Counted from the stretch's first letter, positions 1-8,695 are shown. The stretch: 64,000 nt of DNA from Erythrobacteraceae bacterium (GCA_024642525.1 JAHEAX010000059.1:1-64000), one strand, 5' to 3'. Made by a program: numbers and translations. The notes: a model not told the origin generated them from the sequence alone.

Positions 1-326
1 TGGCCCTCGCGTTGCCGATAGGCGCGGCGCGCCCTCATCGTCCATCGTAGTTACGCTTTTCTGGCAGGCATATTGCTGTCCGGCTTGGTATTCTGCTGAT
101 CCTCCGTCATGACTATGCCGATTGTTCGGCTGTTTGCTTGCGGGGGTCTGAGACTATGAAATTATTACCTGCACCCCCGGGCCTTAATGTATCGCCCGAT
201 ACAAGTGATGGTGGCTTTACGTCGATGCTCTCAATATCTTCGGCGAAGGCATCTGCGATTATCGCCTGGTTCGATAAATATCCCGCCAGCGGCAAGTGAT
301 GCAGGCAAGGGCCGGAAACAGCTGAG
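1..326. other. Gap upstream of recO, no confident gene
   Basis: I see no convincing gene here. On the minus strand an ATG near position 45 opens a frame that runs off the left edge of the window after only 15 codons, so it could be the start of a leftward gene but cannot be judged. On the plus strand an ATG at 156 opens a 47-codon frame ending at 299, with a G-run upstream; its product resembles no family I know. The region presumably carries the recO promoter. Confidence 0.4.
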
Positions 327-950
327 ATGCAATTGCGCGCGCCTGCCATACTGCTTTCTGCCCGTGCCCACGGCGAAACAGCCGTAATCGCGCGGCTTCT
401 GACCGAGCATGAAGGGTTGGTTGCAGCTTATATTGCGGGCGGACGCGGACGAATATTGCGTCCCGTGGTGATACCTGGAAATCTGGTGGAGTTGGACTTG
501 CGGTCAAAGTCCGAAAGCCAATTGCCATTCGCAAAGCTGGAACTGGTGCAAAGCAGGGGCCCGTGGCTGTCAGAACCGCTGCCTGCAGCTGCCATTTCCT
601 GGGTTTGCGCGCTTACTGCGACGGTTCTGCCGGAAAGGAATTCCTATCCCAACCTCTATCTTGCCTTGTCGGCATTGCTGGATGCAATCTGCAATGCGCC
701 ATCGGCGCGCGGCTGGGCAGAAGCGCTGGTAGCCTACGAAATGCTGCTTTTGCGCGAACTTGGATATGGAGGCGGCCCGCGCCCGGATGGTTCGGATTTT
801 GCAGCCGTGCTGGCGGCTTTTGAAAATCTGGCGGGTCCGATGGAACGCTACCTTCTTGCCGACCGGCGCGGCGATGTTATGGCCGCCCGCACGCTGCTGG
901 GCGCACGGCTCGCCCGGATCGAGGATCGGTCCGGCAAGGATAGGGACTAG
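327..950 (+). CDS. recO: DNA repair protein RecO
   Basis: RecO loads RecA onto gapped DNA with RecF and RecR in recombinational repair. The 207-residue product has the RecO N-terminal OB-fold pattern, including 'HGETAVIARLLTEHEGL' near residues 15-31 followed by 'GGRGR', and a helical C-terminal half with 'YEMLLLRELGYG'. The length is slightly shorter than the usual 230-250 residues. I see no CxxC zinc motif, which many RecO proteins also lack. The ATG at 327 is chosen because the conserved N-terminus begins at once. The leuB start follows 2 bases after the stop, so the two are probably co-transcribed. Confidence 0.9.
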   Translation: MQLRAPAILLSARAHGETAVIARLLTEHEGLVAAYIAGGRGRILRPVVIPGNLVELDLRSKSESQLPFAKLELVQSRGPWLSEPLPAAAISWVCALTATVLPERNSYPNLYLALSALLDAICNAPSARGWAEALVAYEMLLLRELGYGGGPRPDGSDFAAVLAAFENLAGPMERYLLADRRGDVMAARTLLGARLARIEDRSGKDRD

Positions 951-952
951 GC

Positions 953-2011
953 ATGAAAATCGCAGTTTTTGCAGGTGACGGGATCGGCACGGAAGTGACA
1001 CGCGAAGCCGTCAGGGTGCTGGAAGCCCTGCGCTTGCCGCGGCTGACATTGTTTGAAGGTGATGTCGGCGCAGCGGGATACCGCCGCCACGGCCACCCTT
1101 TGCCCCCTGAAACGCTGCAAATGGCCAAGAATTGCGATGCCATCCTGTTTGGCGCGGTGGGCGACCCATCGTGTGACGGGCTGGACCGGCACTTGCGCCC
1201 TGAACAGGCCGTCTTGGGCCTCAGGGCAGAATTGGGCCTGTTCGCCAATCTGCGCCCTGCAACAACATTTGCCGGGCTGGAAGCCATGTCGGCGCTGAAG
1301 CCGGAAATCGCCAGTCAGATCGATATGCTGATCATCCGCGAGTTGAACGGCGATGTCTATTTTGGCGAGAAAGGCATGCGCACCACTGCAGATGGGCGCC
1401 GCGAAGGGTGGGACATGATGTCCTATGCCGAAGACGAAGTGCGCCGCATTGCCCATATCGGCTTTCGCGCGGCGCAAGGCCGCAAGGGCAGGCTGACCAG
1501 TGTGGACAAGGCCAATGTGCTGGAAACCAGCCAGCTTTGGCGTGATGTGGTGACAGAAACCGCCGCAGAATATTCAGACGTAATGCTGGACCATCTCTAT
1601 GTCGACAATGCCGCGATGCAGCTGGTGCGGGCGCCCGGTCAATTTGACGTGGTGGTGACAGGCAATCTGTTCGGCGACATTTTATCGGACCAGGCCAGCA
1701 TGTGCGTGGGTTCGATCGGCCTGCTTGCGAGTGCATCCATGGGTGATCGGACAACCGAATTCGGCACTTTCGGCCTTTATGAACCGATTCATGGCAGCGC
1801 GCCCGACATTGCCGGGCATGGCATTGCAAACCCCATGGCAACCATCCTTTCGGCAGCCATGATGTTGCGCCATTCGTTCGGTCTGGAAGATGACGCTGCC
1901 CGCATTGAACGCGCTGTCAGCCTCGCCTTGAAAGACGGCATCCGGGGCGGCGATCTGGGCGGCACCATGGGCACCGAAGCAATTGGCGATGCGGTGCTGG
2001 AGCGCCTTTGA
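953..2011 (+). CDS. leuB: 3-isopropylmalate dehydrogenase LeuB
   Basis: This enzyme oxidatively decarboxylates 3-isopropylmalate with NAD+ in leucine biosynthesis, in the cytoplasm. The 352-residue protein has the family start 'IAVFAGDGIGTEV', the substrate-binding stretch 'LIIRELNGDVYFGE' near residue 125, the catalytic Lys/Asp region 'SVDKANVLETS' and 'VVTGNLFGDILSD', and the NAD-binding 'EPIHGSAPDIAG' near residue 275. Length and motifs are normal for the family. The other leu genes are not nearby, so leucine synthesis is not organised as a single operon here. It lies 2 bases after recO and 1 base before the next gene. Confidence 0.95.
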   Translation: MKIAVFAGDGIGTEVTREAVRVLEALRLPRLTLFEGDVGAAGYRRHGHPLPPETLQMAKNCDAILFGAVGDPSCDGLDRHLRPEQAVLGLRAELGLFANLRPATTFAGLEAMSALKPEIASQIDMLIIRELNGDVYFGEKGMRTTADGRREGWDMMSYAEDEVRRIAHIGFRAAQGRKGRLTSVDKANVLETSQLWRDVVTETAAEYSDVMLDHLYVDNAAMQLVRAPGQFDVVVTGNLFGDILSDQASMCVGSIGLLASASMGDRTTEFGTFGLYEPIHGSAPDIAGHGIANPMATILSAAMMLRHSFGLEDDAARIERAVSLALKDGIRGGDLGGTMGTEAIGDAVLERL

Positions 2012-2012
2012 T

Positions 2013-3107
2013 GTGAGCCTTGGCCTCGCCATTATTCTTCCGACGCTGAACGAACGCGTCAATCTTGCGCCGCTGGTTAGACGCCTCGAAGCGGCACTGG
2101 GCGAAGATGGTTGGGAAGCCATTATCGTCGATGACGACAGCGCTGATGGCACGGCCGATGAGGCGCGCAGGCTCTCCCGGTCTGACCCGCGCATCAGGAT
2201 TATCCAGCGCATCGGCAGGCGCGGCCTTGCATCGGCAGCGATCGAGGGGATTTGCGCCACGTCCGCGCCATTCGTCGCGGTGATGGATGCAGACCACCAG
2301 CATGACCCCGCCTTGCTTCGCCCCATGCTGGAAGCGGTGAAGCAGGGGCAATGCGATGTGGCGGTGGCATCGCGCTTTGTGGATGGCGGCAATGCCGATG
2401 GGCTGGCTGACAACACGAGAAAGCGTGGATCGAGGCTGGCAAACCGGCTGGCCCGCCAGATTACCGGCGTCAGACTGAGCGACCCGATGAGCGGATATTT
2501 CGTCATGTCTGCCGACCGTGTGCGGGCGCTGGCACCGCGCCTCTCCGGCATCGGCTTCAAGCTGTTGCTGGATATTCTGGCTGCGTCGGACGCACCTGTT
2601 CAGGTGCAGGAATTTCCGATGCAACTGGCGCAGCGGCGCGCAGGCGAAAGCAAACTTGACCGGGCGGTGATTTTCGAATTCCTGGTCGGGCTCTATGAAC
2701 GAAGCTTCGGGCAGATAATTCCGACCCGTTTTGCGCTGTTTGCCACGGTGGGCGCGCTGGGCGTTGTGGTCCATCTGGCAGTCCTGGGTATCATCTTCAT
2801 CGCAGCGGGCAGCGCCTTTGTGCTGGCGCAGGCTGCTGCGACCCTTGCTGCGATGAGTTTCAATTTCTGGCTGAACAACTGGCTGACATATCGCGACCAG
2901 CAAATCCGCGGGTTCCTGCCTTTGTTGAAAGGCTGGTCGGGTTTTTGCGCCACTTGCGCTGTTGGTGCCTTTGCCAATGTGGCAGCGGCTACCTTGCTGG
3001 AAAACGGCGGTGTGCACTGGGTGTTTTCAGCCATTGCGGGCATTATTCTGGGTTCGGTTTGGAATTACGCCCTTTCCAGCCGGTTCGTTTGGGGCCGCTT
3101 CCGCTAG
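2013..3107 (+). CDS. GT2 glycosyltransferase fused to a GtrA-like membrane domain
   Basis: The N-terminal part (about residues 1-225) is a GT-A-fold family 2 glycosyltransferase of the polyprenyl-phosphate mannose/glucose synthase type: 'IILPTLNERVNLAPLV', 'VDDDSADGTADEA' and the metal-binding 'MDADHQHDP'. The C-terminal 130 residues form about four hydrophobic segments like the GtrA/DPMS family. Such fusions make a lipid-linked sugar donor at the inner membrane; the sugar cannot be read from sequence. The ORF track starts at a TTG inside leuB; I prefer the GTG at 2013, which has GGAG 10 bases upstream and begins one base after the leuB stop. It converges with a GT39 gene, which could use the donor it makes. 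Confidence 0.85.
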   Translation: MSLGLAIILPTLNERVNLAPLVRRLEAALGEDGWEAIIVDDDSADGTADEARRLSRSDPRIRIIQRIGRRGLASAAIEGICATSAPFVAVMDADHQHDPALLRPMLEAVKQGQCDVAVASRFVDGGNADGLADNTRKRGSRLANRLARQITGVRLSDPMSGYFVMSADRVRALAPRLSGIGFKLLLDILAASDAPVQVQEFPMQLAQRRAGESKLDRAVIFEFLVGLYERSFGQIIPTRFALFATVGALGVVVHLAVLGIIFIAAGSAFVLAQAAATLAAMSFNFWLNNWLTYRDQQIRGFLPLLKGWSGFCATCAVGAFANVAAATLLENGGVHWVFSAIAGIILGSVWNYALSSRFVWGRFR

Positions 3108-4381
3108 CGCCAGCTGTCGAGCCACATCCATTTCTCGAAAGAGGCTGTGCCCGCCAGCTGGGCAGAACTGATGATCGGGTAAAACCCGATAAAGATTGTG
3201 ACGCTGCCGGCCAGAACAGCGAGCGGCAGCCACCTGATGCCGCGTTTCCAGAATTCATCCAGCGCCAGCGCCAAACCTGCCAGCAGGAAGCAACTGGGCA
3301 GGAAATAGTGATAATAGAACTGGACCGGCTTGTTCACGACCATCCAGAAAATGATGCTGGCGGTATAGAAGACGAAAATCGCCAATGCGTCCCACCGCTT
3401 TGCAGACACGCCTGCCCATGCGCACCATGCCATGGCAGGCAGGCCAAGCAGCATGGTCAGCGGATTTCCGATCAGCATCACGCCGCGCTGCGCGCCGTCC
3501 ACAGGTTCATACAGATACCAGATGGCGCGGATGTTCAGCATCCAGTCTGGCCATGTGCTCTGGTAAGGATGCGCCTGGATAACGGACGCCTGCATGGCTT
3601 CGATCTGCTGATGCAGGGCCATAAAGCCGCCGATTTGCAGCGGTTGGTCGGCCACAAAATAGGCAGGCAAGAATGTCAGCCAATAAATGCCCAGCGGCAC
3701 TATGCCGAGCCACAGGGCAGCTTCTGCCAGCGTAATACCGGGCACGGGCATGCCGCGCCTGCTCATCAACAATCGTCTCCGTCCGGCAAGTGCGCGAAGG
3801 ACCAGGAAACCGAGGCCGGGTATGATTGCCAGCGGCACCGCATTCCATTTGGATGCCATCGCCAGACCCAGCGCGATGCCGGCATTGGTAAGGCGTTTCC
3901 GGCCCGTTTCCGGTTCCCGCATGGCACCTGCCAACTGCCACAGGGCAATCGACATGAAACAGGCCATGAACACATCCAACATGGCAATGCGCGAATGGAC
4001 GAACAGGGCAAAACCGCTGAACAGCAGCACGCCAGCCGCGATGCTGGCAAAGCGCGAGCACGTCATGAACCACATTGCGCGGCACAGGGCGAACAGCGCG
4101 CCAGCACCTGCTGCCACGCAAAATATCCTCCAGCCAAGCGGCCGATCGCCAAATATGGCGATCCCGGCGGCGATGATTTCCTTGCCCAGCATGGGATGTT
4201 CGCGGTTGAGCCATGCTGACTGGTCGAGAAGAGCCCTTGCGGCAGGCAAATAATGCACTTCGTCGAAATAGGGCGCGGACGGGATTTGCAGCCGGATCAT
4301 CGCCAGGGCAGCAAAACCGGCCGCAATCAGCATCGTCAAGCCGATCGGATCATGTGTCTGCGGGCTGGCGCGTGTCATCAC
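3104..4381 (-). CDS. GT39 PMT-family membrane glycosyltransferase
   Basis: This 425-residue polytopic membrane protein resembles dolichyl-phosphate-mannose-protein mannosyltransferases and bacterial PMT/ArnT-like enzymes, which move a sugar from a polyprenyl-phosphate carrier to a periplasmic acceptor. The first periplasmic loop holds the expected acidic pair in 'PYFDEVHYLPAARALL', followed by 'REHPMLGKEII', as in PMT proteins. About nine to ten hydrophobic helices follow. The acceptor (protein or lipid) cannot be decided. Its 3' end overlaps the convergent GT2-GtrA gene by 4 bases, and that neighbour is a plausible source of the donor lipid. Confidence 0.82.
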   Translation of the reverse strand: MMTRASPQTHDPIGLTMLIAAGFAALAMIRLQIPSAPYFDEVHYLPAARALLDQSAWLNREHPMLGKEIIAAGIAIFGDRPLGWRIFCVAAGAGALFALCRAMWFMTCSRFASIAAGVLLFSGFALFVHSRIAMLDVFMACFMSIALWQLAGAMREPETGRKRLTNAGIALGLAMASKWNAVPLAIIPGLGFLVLRALAGRRRLLMSRRGMPVPGITLAEAALWLGIVPLGIYWLTFLPAYFVADQPLQIGGFMALHQQIEAMQASVIQAHPYQSTWPDWMLNIRAIWYLYEPVDGAQRGVMLIGNPLTMLLGLPAMAWCAWAGVSAKRWDALAIFVFYTASIIFWMVVNKPVQFYYHYFLPSCFLLAGLALALDEFWKRGIRWLPLAVLAGSVTIFIGFYPIISSAQLAGTASFEKWMWLDSWR

Positions 4382-4443
4382 TTGCAGGCTCTAGGCAGCG
4401 CCAGCGCCAGCGGCAAGAGACAAGCAGAGCCATTTTTTCTGGG

Positions 4444-4461
4444 CAGTGAAATTTTTCACTG
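4444..4461. repeat. 18-bp palindrome in intergenic AT-rich stretch
   Basis: The sequence CAGTGAAATTTTTCACTG has 8-base arms around a 2-base centre. It lies about 60 bases upstream of the PMT gene start on the minus strand and about 370 bases before the small membrane protein gene on the plus strand. Its symmetry fits an operator. A T-run inside could also make it a weak hairpin. The surrounding 4382-4560 is unusually AT-rich for this genome and carries no gene I can support. Confidence 0.45.
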
Positions 4462-4560
4462 GATTGACCGGCTATTCTCGCAGATAGGCGCATTATCACA
4501 ATGTAATAAAAGAGATTTTTTTGATTCTTTCAGTGGTATGCGCGGCGCTTGGTCACAAGG

Positions 4561-4749
4561 TCAGCCGTAGGCAGGTTTGGCATGATGGTGTGACATATCG
4601 CGGACCTTGCAAGCGGTGCCGCAAACATCTTGCACGCGGTACCAAAGGCTGGTCGATTCACCGCCAAACCAGGTGATCCGGCTCCTTTGCGGGCTTGTCT
4701 CACCGTAGTTCTGCGTCGTTTTGTCGGAAAATACCGTGTTTGCAGGCAC
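4561..4749 (-). CDS. Possible small protein of unknown function
   Basis: A 62-codon frame opens at a GTG and ends at 4561. Codon third positions are GC-rich as in real genes here, and the product has two cysteines in 'VCGTACKV' and a histidine cluster 'MSHHHAKP', which could bind a metal. I recognise no family and see no good ribosome-binding site before the GTG, so it may be chance or a remnant. It stands alone in a 450-base gap between the PMT gene and the next small gene. Confidence 0.25.
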   Translation of the reverse strand: MPANTVFSDKTTQNYGETSPQRSRITWFGGESTSLWYRVQDVCGTACKVRDMSHHHAKPAYG

Positions 4750-4833
4750 TAAGCCGGTTTTTCAGGGAACCACCCCATGTTTCAGCCATTGGGCAACTGA
4801 ATGAAAAATATCAATTTATCAAAGGATGGCTTC

Positions 4834-5064
4834 ATGAAACTTCGTAATATCGCAATTGCCGCTGCCGCAGCCTCGCTTGCCGCTGCCCCTATTGCCGCTC
4901 AGGCGGCCACTTCCGCGGATCGCGCATCTGCGCCGGTTACCGAAGAAAGCGAACTGGCTGGCGGTATTGGCCCAGCAATCATCATCACTCTCATCGCTGC
5001 TGCCGGCATGGCATTCCTGCTGCTGACAGATGACGATGACAATGACGCGCCTATCAGCGCCTGA
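4834..5064 (+). CDS. Small secreted/membrane protein, unknown function
   Basis: The product is 76 residues: a cleavable-looking signal peptide ending 'APIAAQA', a short acidic linker, one hydrophobic helix 'IGPAIIITLIAAAGMAFLLL' and a very acidic tail 'TDDDDNDAP'. The ORF track begins at 4801, but the ATG at 4834 has AAAGGA about 7 bases upstream and starts directly with a signal peptide, so I use it. It is probably anchored in the inner membrane with the acidic tail exposed. I recognise no function. A perfect terminator follows 22 bases later, so it is a separate short transcript. Confidence 0.7.
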   Translation: MKLRNIAIAAAAASLAAAPIAAQAATSADRASAPVTEESELAGGIGPAIIITLIAAAGMAFLLLTDDDDNDAPISA

Positions 5065-5085
5065 TTGATCATCAGCATAATACGG

Positions 5086-5113
5086 AAAACAGGGCGCTTT
5101 TGCCCTGTTTTTT
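5086..5113 (+). terminator. Rho-independent terminator
   Basis: AAAACAGGGC and GCCCTGTTTT form a perfect 10-bp stem with a 6-base loop, followed by a T-run. It closes the small membrane protein transcript and separates it from metZ. Confidence 0.92.
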
Positions 5114-5258
5114 GTTTGTGCTTACGACTACTGAAAGATCGCGACGCCGCCAGCCGATCGAACACGGCAGGCATAAGACGACGCATTGGAAACAGTGGGT
5201 GAGATATTGCCGAGCTTATGCTTGCCCGCGCTTTCGCGCCGTTCTAAACGCCGCGGTC

Positions 5259-6464
5259 ATGAAAAAGACCACTGGAACCGACCGTTCGATCACCAGAAAC
5301 TGGCGCCCGGCCACCCGCGCGATACGCGGGGGCACATGGCGCAGCGAACATGGCGAAACCAGTGAAGCGCTGTTCCTGACCTCCGGTTATACTTACGACG
5401 ATGCGGCGACAGTGGCGGCCCGCTTTGCCGGTGAAGACAGCGGAATGACCTATTCTCGCCTTCAGAACCCGACTGTTGCCATGCTGGAAGAGCGGATTTG
5501 CCTGATGGAAGGTGCAGAAGCTTGCCGCGCGCAGGCAAGTGGAATGGCGGCGATGACCGCCGCACTTCTTTGCCAATTGTCCGCAGGCGACCACTGTGTT
5601 GCAGCGCGGGCAGCTTTCGGTTCGTGCCGCTGGCTGGTCGACCATCTGCTGCCGCGGTTCGGGATTGAAACCACGGTCATCGACAGCGCTGACAATGATG
5701 CATGGGAACGTGCGATCCGCCCCAACACCAAGGTCTTCTTTTTCGAAACGCCAGCCAACCCCACGCTCGACATTGTCGATATTGCCCATGTTTGCGGCTT
5801 GGCCAAGGCGCATGGCATTGTCTCGGTCGTCGACAATGCTTTCTGTTCGCCAGCGTTGCAGCGGCCGATGGAATTTGGCGCGGATGTGGTGGCCTATTCC
5901 GCGACAAAGCTGATGGACGGGCAGGGCCGTGTCCTTGCTGGCGCCGTTTGCGGCAGTGCCAGTTTTATCAATGATGTACTGCTGCCGTTCCAGCGGAATA
6001 CCGGCCCCAACATCGCCCCGTTTAACGCATGGGTGGTGCTGAAGGGTCTGGAGACACTTTCCCTGCGGGCACACAAGCAGAGTGAAAATGCCCTGAAGCT
6101 GGGGCAGTTCATGGAAGATCGCGTGCCGACCATCCTTCACCCTGGTCTGGCGAGCCATCCGCGCCACGAACTGGCGATGCGCCAGATGGATGCCTGCGGG
6201 CCCATTTTCAGCTTCGTGGTCGATGACAGATCGCAGGCCCATGCCATTCTGGACGCGCTGGAACTGATCGATATTTCCAACAATATCGGCGATGCTCGCA
6301 GCCTGATGTGCCATCCCGCCAGCACCACCCACGCAGGCATGACTGCCGAAGACCGTGATGCGATGGGCGTTGCCGAAGGCATGCTGCGGATTAACGTCGG
6401 GCTGGAAGATGTGGACGATCTGATCGAGGATATGGACCGCGCGCTGAAGGCGGCTGGCCTGTAA
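5259..6464 (+). CDS. metZ: O-succinylhomoserine sulfhydrylase (MetZ-like)
   Basis: This PLP enzyme of the Cys/Met metabolism family most likely makes homocysteine from O-succinylhomoserine and sulfide. The Schiff-base lysine is in 'SATKLMDGQGR' (about residue 217); the 'MDGQGR' continuation is typical of MetZ rather than MetB/MetC. 'YSRLQNPTVAMLEERICLMEGAEA' lines the cofactor site, and 'NPTLDIVDI' is conserved. The ORF track starts at 5100 inside the upstream terminator. The ATG at 5259 gives a normal 401-residue protein. No clear ribosome-binding site precedes it. I looked for a SAM riboswitch in 5114-5258 and could not support one. Confidence 0.88.
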   Translation: MKKTTGTDRSITRNWRPATRAIRGGTWRSEHGETSEALFLTSGYTYDDAATVAARFAGEDSGMTYSRLQNPTVAMLEERICLMEGAEACRAQASGMAAMTAALLCQLSAGDHCVAARAAFGSCRWLVDHLLPRFGIETTVIDSADNDAWERAIRPNTKVFFFETPANPTLDIVDIAHVCGLAKAHGIVSVVDNAFCSPALQRPMEFGADVVAYSATKLMDGQGRVLAGAVCGSASFINDVLLPFQRNTGPNIAPFNAWVVLKGLETLSLRAHKQSENALKLGQFMEDRVPTILHPGLASHPRHELAMRQMDACGPIFSFVVDDRSQAHAILDALELIDISNNIGDARSLMCHPASTTHAGMTAEDRDAMGVAEGMLRINVGLEDVDDLIEDMDRALKAAGL

Positions 6465-6529
6465 ACGCCATAATTATTACCAAACTGCGAGGTCTTGCTG
6501 TATTTCCATGACGCGGACTCGGAGAAAAA

Positions 6530-7873
6530 ATGCAGCTTGAATTCCACTACGCATCGATAATCGCAAATTCCCAGGACGCGATTATCTCCAAGGACCTGCG
6601 AGGCCGGGTCCAGACATGGAATGCCGCTGCTGAACGCATTTTTGGCTGGACCGAGGATGAAATGGTCGGCCAGCCGATCGACCGGATCATTCCTGCCGGA
6701 CGCGAGCATGAAGAAAAGCATATTCTCGAGCGGATTGCCTGCGGCGAACAGGTTGGCCAGTTCTACACCGAACGCGTGCACAAAGCCGGACATCATGTCC
6801 CGATAGCTGCTGCCATTTCCCCTATTCTCGACGGGGCTGGGAAGGTCATCGGCGCGAGCAAGATTGCGCGCGATGTAAGTGAAGTGTTGGCAGACAAGGC
6901 CAGCCTGGAAGAAACGCAGGCCCGCTTCCGCCTGCTGGCGGACAATATCTCGCAGCTGACCTGGATCGCCCGCCCTGACGGCCATATCTTCTGGTATAAC
7001 AAGCGCTGGCACGATTACACTGGAGCCAGCCCGGAAGAAATGGAAGGGTGGGGCTGGACCAAAGTTCACCATCCTGACCATGTCGACCGCGTGGTTGAAC
7101 ATTTCGCGGCTAGCATCAATGCTGGCACGGAATGGGAAGATACTTTCCCCTTGCGCGGCGTGGACGGCAATTATCGGTGGTTTCTGAGCCGCGCCAAACC
7201 CATCCGCGACAGCAAGGGCAAGGTCATCCTATGGTTTGGCAGCAATACCGATGTGACCGCGCAGAAGGAGCAGGCCGAACAGATCCGTCTGTTGCTTCAG
7301 GAAGTGAACCACCGTTCGAAAAACACGCTCGCGCTTATCCAGGCGATTGCCCGCCGCAGTGCGCCTGCCGACAGCGATTTCGTGCGCAGCTTTCAGGGAC
7401 GGATTGCCGGCCTGTCGGTGAATCAGGATATTCTGATCAAGCGCGAGTGGCAATCTGTGCCGCTGGTAATCCTGATTGAACGCCAGCTTGAATTCCTGCG
7501 GCAGGGCGAGGGCCAGTTCGAAATTTCCGGGCCGGATCTGACCGTGAAGCCCACTTCCATCGAGATGTTGGGGCTTGCCTTGCACGAGCTTGGCACCAAT
7601 TCGATGAAATATGGCGCGTTGTCGGAGAAGGAAGGGCGGGTGTCTGTCACATGGCATCTGGAAGATGCTGGGCAGACGTTCTGCATGGAATGGCGCGAAA
7701 GCTGCGGGCCGGAGGTCATACCGCCCAGCCGGCGCGGTTTCGGCAGTGTGCTCATTGAAGATATACCCAGCCGTGCGCCCGGCGCCGTGGTGCGGCACGA
7801 ATTCCCGCAAACAGGTGTAATCTGGACATTTTGTTGCAACGCCAAAGCCATTCTGGAGATGGAAAGCGGCTGA
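6530..7873 (+). CDS. PAS-PAS HWE-family sensor histidine kinase
   Basis: This 447-residue soluble kinase has two PAS domains (about residues 1-118 and 128-245, each ending in a PAC-like segment) and a C-terminal HWE-type kinase core. The phosphoacceptor is His261 in 'EVNHRSKNTLALIQA'; the N-box reads 'ALHELGTNSMKYGAL', and the W-x-E motif that names the family is 'MEWRES'. No transmembrane segment is visible, so it probably senses a cytoplasmic signal; a flavin site (GxNCRFLQ) is not present, so it is not an obvious LOV protein. In alphaproteobacteria such kinases often feed the general stress response, but no response regulator, NepR or EcfG gene is adjacent. Confidence 0.88.
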   Translation: MQLEFHYASIIANSQDAIISKDLRGRVQTWNAAAERIFGWTEDEMVGQPIDRIIPAGREHEEKHILERIACGEQVGQFYTERVHKAGHHVPIAAAISPILDGAGKVIGASKIARDVSEVLADKASLEETQARFRLLADNISQLTWIARPDGHIFWYNKRWHDYTGASPEEMEGWGWTKVHHPDHVDRVVEHFAASINAGTEWEDTFPLRGVDGNYRWFLSRAKPIRDSKGKVILWFGSNTDVTAQKEQAEQIRLLLQEVNHRSKNTLALIQAIARRSAPADSDFVRSFQGRIAGLSVNQDILIKREWQSVPLVILIERQLEFLRQGEGQFEISGPDLTVKPTSIEMLGLALHELGTNSMKYGALSEKEGRVSVTWHLEDAGQTFCMEWRESCGPEVIPPSRRGFGSVLIEDIPSRAPGAVVRHEFPQTGVIWTFCCNAKAILEMESG

Positions 7874-7957
7874 TTTCTGAGGCCCTGATCCCCCTCGATT
7901 GGTCAATTGAACTGGAAAGGACTATATTGGCGGCGGTCGCGAAGCATGGGGGTCATG

Positions 7958-8695
7958 ATGTCTCGGCTATTCAGCATAATCTATGGATTGGCGTGCTACG
8001 CCATTTTCTTTGCAACCTTCCTCTATTTCATCGCATTTGTCGGTAATTTGCCGTGGGTTCCGCTGACCGTCGATACCGGCAATCCGGATGCGGTCGGGCT
8101 GGCAGGTGTGCTTACCAACCTAGCGCTGATTGCCCTGTTCGGTGTGCAACATTCAGTGATGGCGCGCCGCAGTTTCAAGAACAGCTGGACCAAAATGGTA
8201 TCTCCGCGCATCGAACGCAGCACCTATGTGCTGGCCAGTTCGGTTGTGCTCATCGTCTTGTATCTATTCTGGCGCCCGATGCCGCAAACCGTTTGGCAGG
8301 TAGAAAACCCGCTGTTGGTCAGCGCATTGTGGGCAGCATTCGGCCTTGGTTGGCTGATGGTCTTGCTGAGCACCTTCCTGCTCAACCATTTTGAACTGTT
8401 CGGCCTTGCCCAAGTAACCAGCCCTGCCAGGTCAGAGCCGTTGAAGCCCACTTTCAAGACGCCATTATTCTACAAGATCGTGCGGCATCCACTTTATACC
8501 GGCTTCCTCATCGCGTTCTGGGCGATACCGCATATGACGGTGGGCCACATGGTGCTGGCCGTGGGGATGAGCATCTATATCGCCATTGGCATCCACTACG
8601 AGGAAAAGGACCTGGTGGATGATTTCGGCGAGGACTACCTCACCTATCGTACCCGCGTCGGCTCGGTCATTCCCGGAATTGGCAAGCGCAGCTGA
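7958..8695 (+). CDS. mddA: NnrU/MddA-like methanethiol S-methyltransferase
   Basis: The product is a polytopic membrane protein with about five to six helices and resembles MddA, which methylates methanethiol with S-adenosylmethionine to give dimethyl sulfide. Recognisable features are 'FGVQHSVMARRSFK', 'IERSTYVLASSVVL', and the C-terminal methyltransferase signature 'VRHPLYTGFLIAFW' and 'HYEEKDLVDDFGEDYLTYR', shared with isoprenylcysteine methyltransferases. The ORF track starts at a TTG (7907); ATGs at 7946, 7955 and 7958 are better, and the G-run at 7948-7952 favours 7958. The substrate assignment is by family resemblance; a general NnrU-type methyltransferase is the alternative. Confidence 0.72.
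   Translation: MSRLFSIIYGLACYAIFFATFLYFIAFVGNLPWVPLTVDTGNPDAVGLAGVLTNLALIALFGVQHSVMARRSFKNSWTKMVSPRIERSTYVLASSVVLIVLYLFWRPMPQTVWQVENPLLVSALWAAFGLGWLMVLLSTFLLNHFELFGLAQVTSPARSEPLKPTFKTPLFYKIVRHPLYTGFLIAFWAIPHMTVGHMVLAVGMSIYIAIGIHYEEKDLVDDFGEDYLTYRTRVGSVIPGIGKRS

Noticed and set aside
1-45. Leftward gene start at the window edge
   Set aside because: Only 15 codons visible; no way to judge.
156-299. 47-codon plus-strand ORF before recO
   Set aside because: No similarity or composition signal clear enough to call it a gene; left as part of the gap description.
1983-2012. TTG start of the GT2 gene inside leuB
   Set aside because: The GTG at 2013 with GGAG upstream gives the conserved N-terminus without a 29-base overlap.
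5114-5258. SAM-type riboswitch upstream of metZ
   Set aside because: A small CATTG-GAAA-CAGTG hairpin and a CTAAACG are present, but the SAM-II pseudoknot elements are not found in the right order and spacing.
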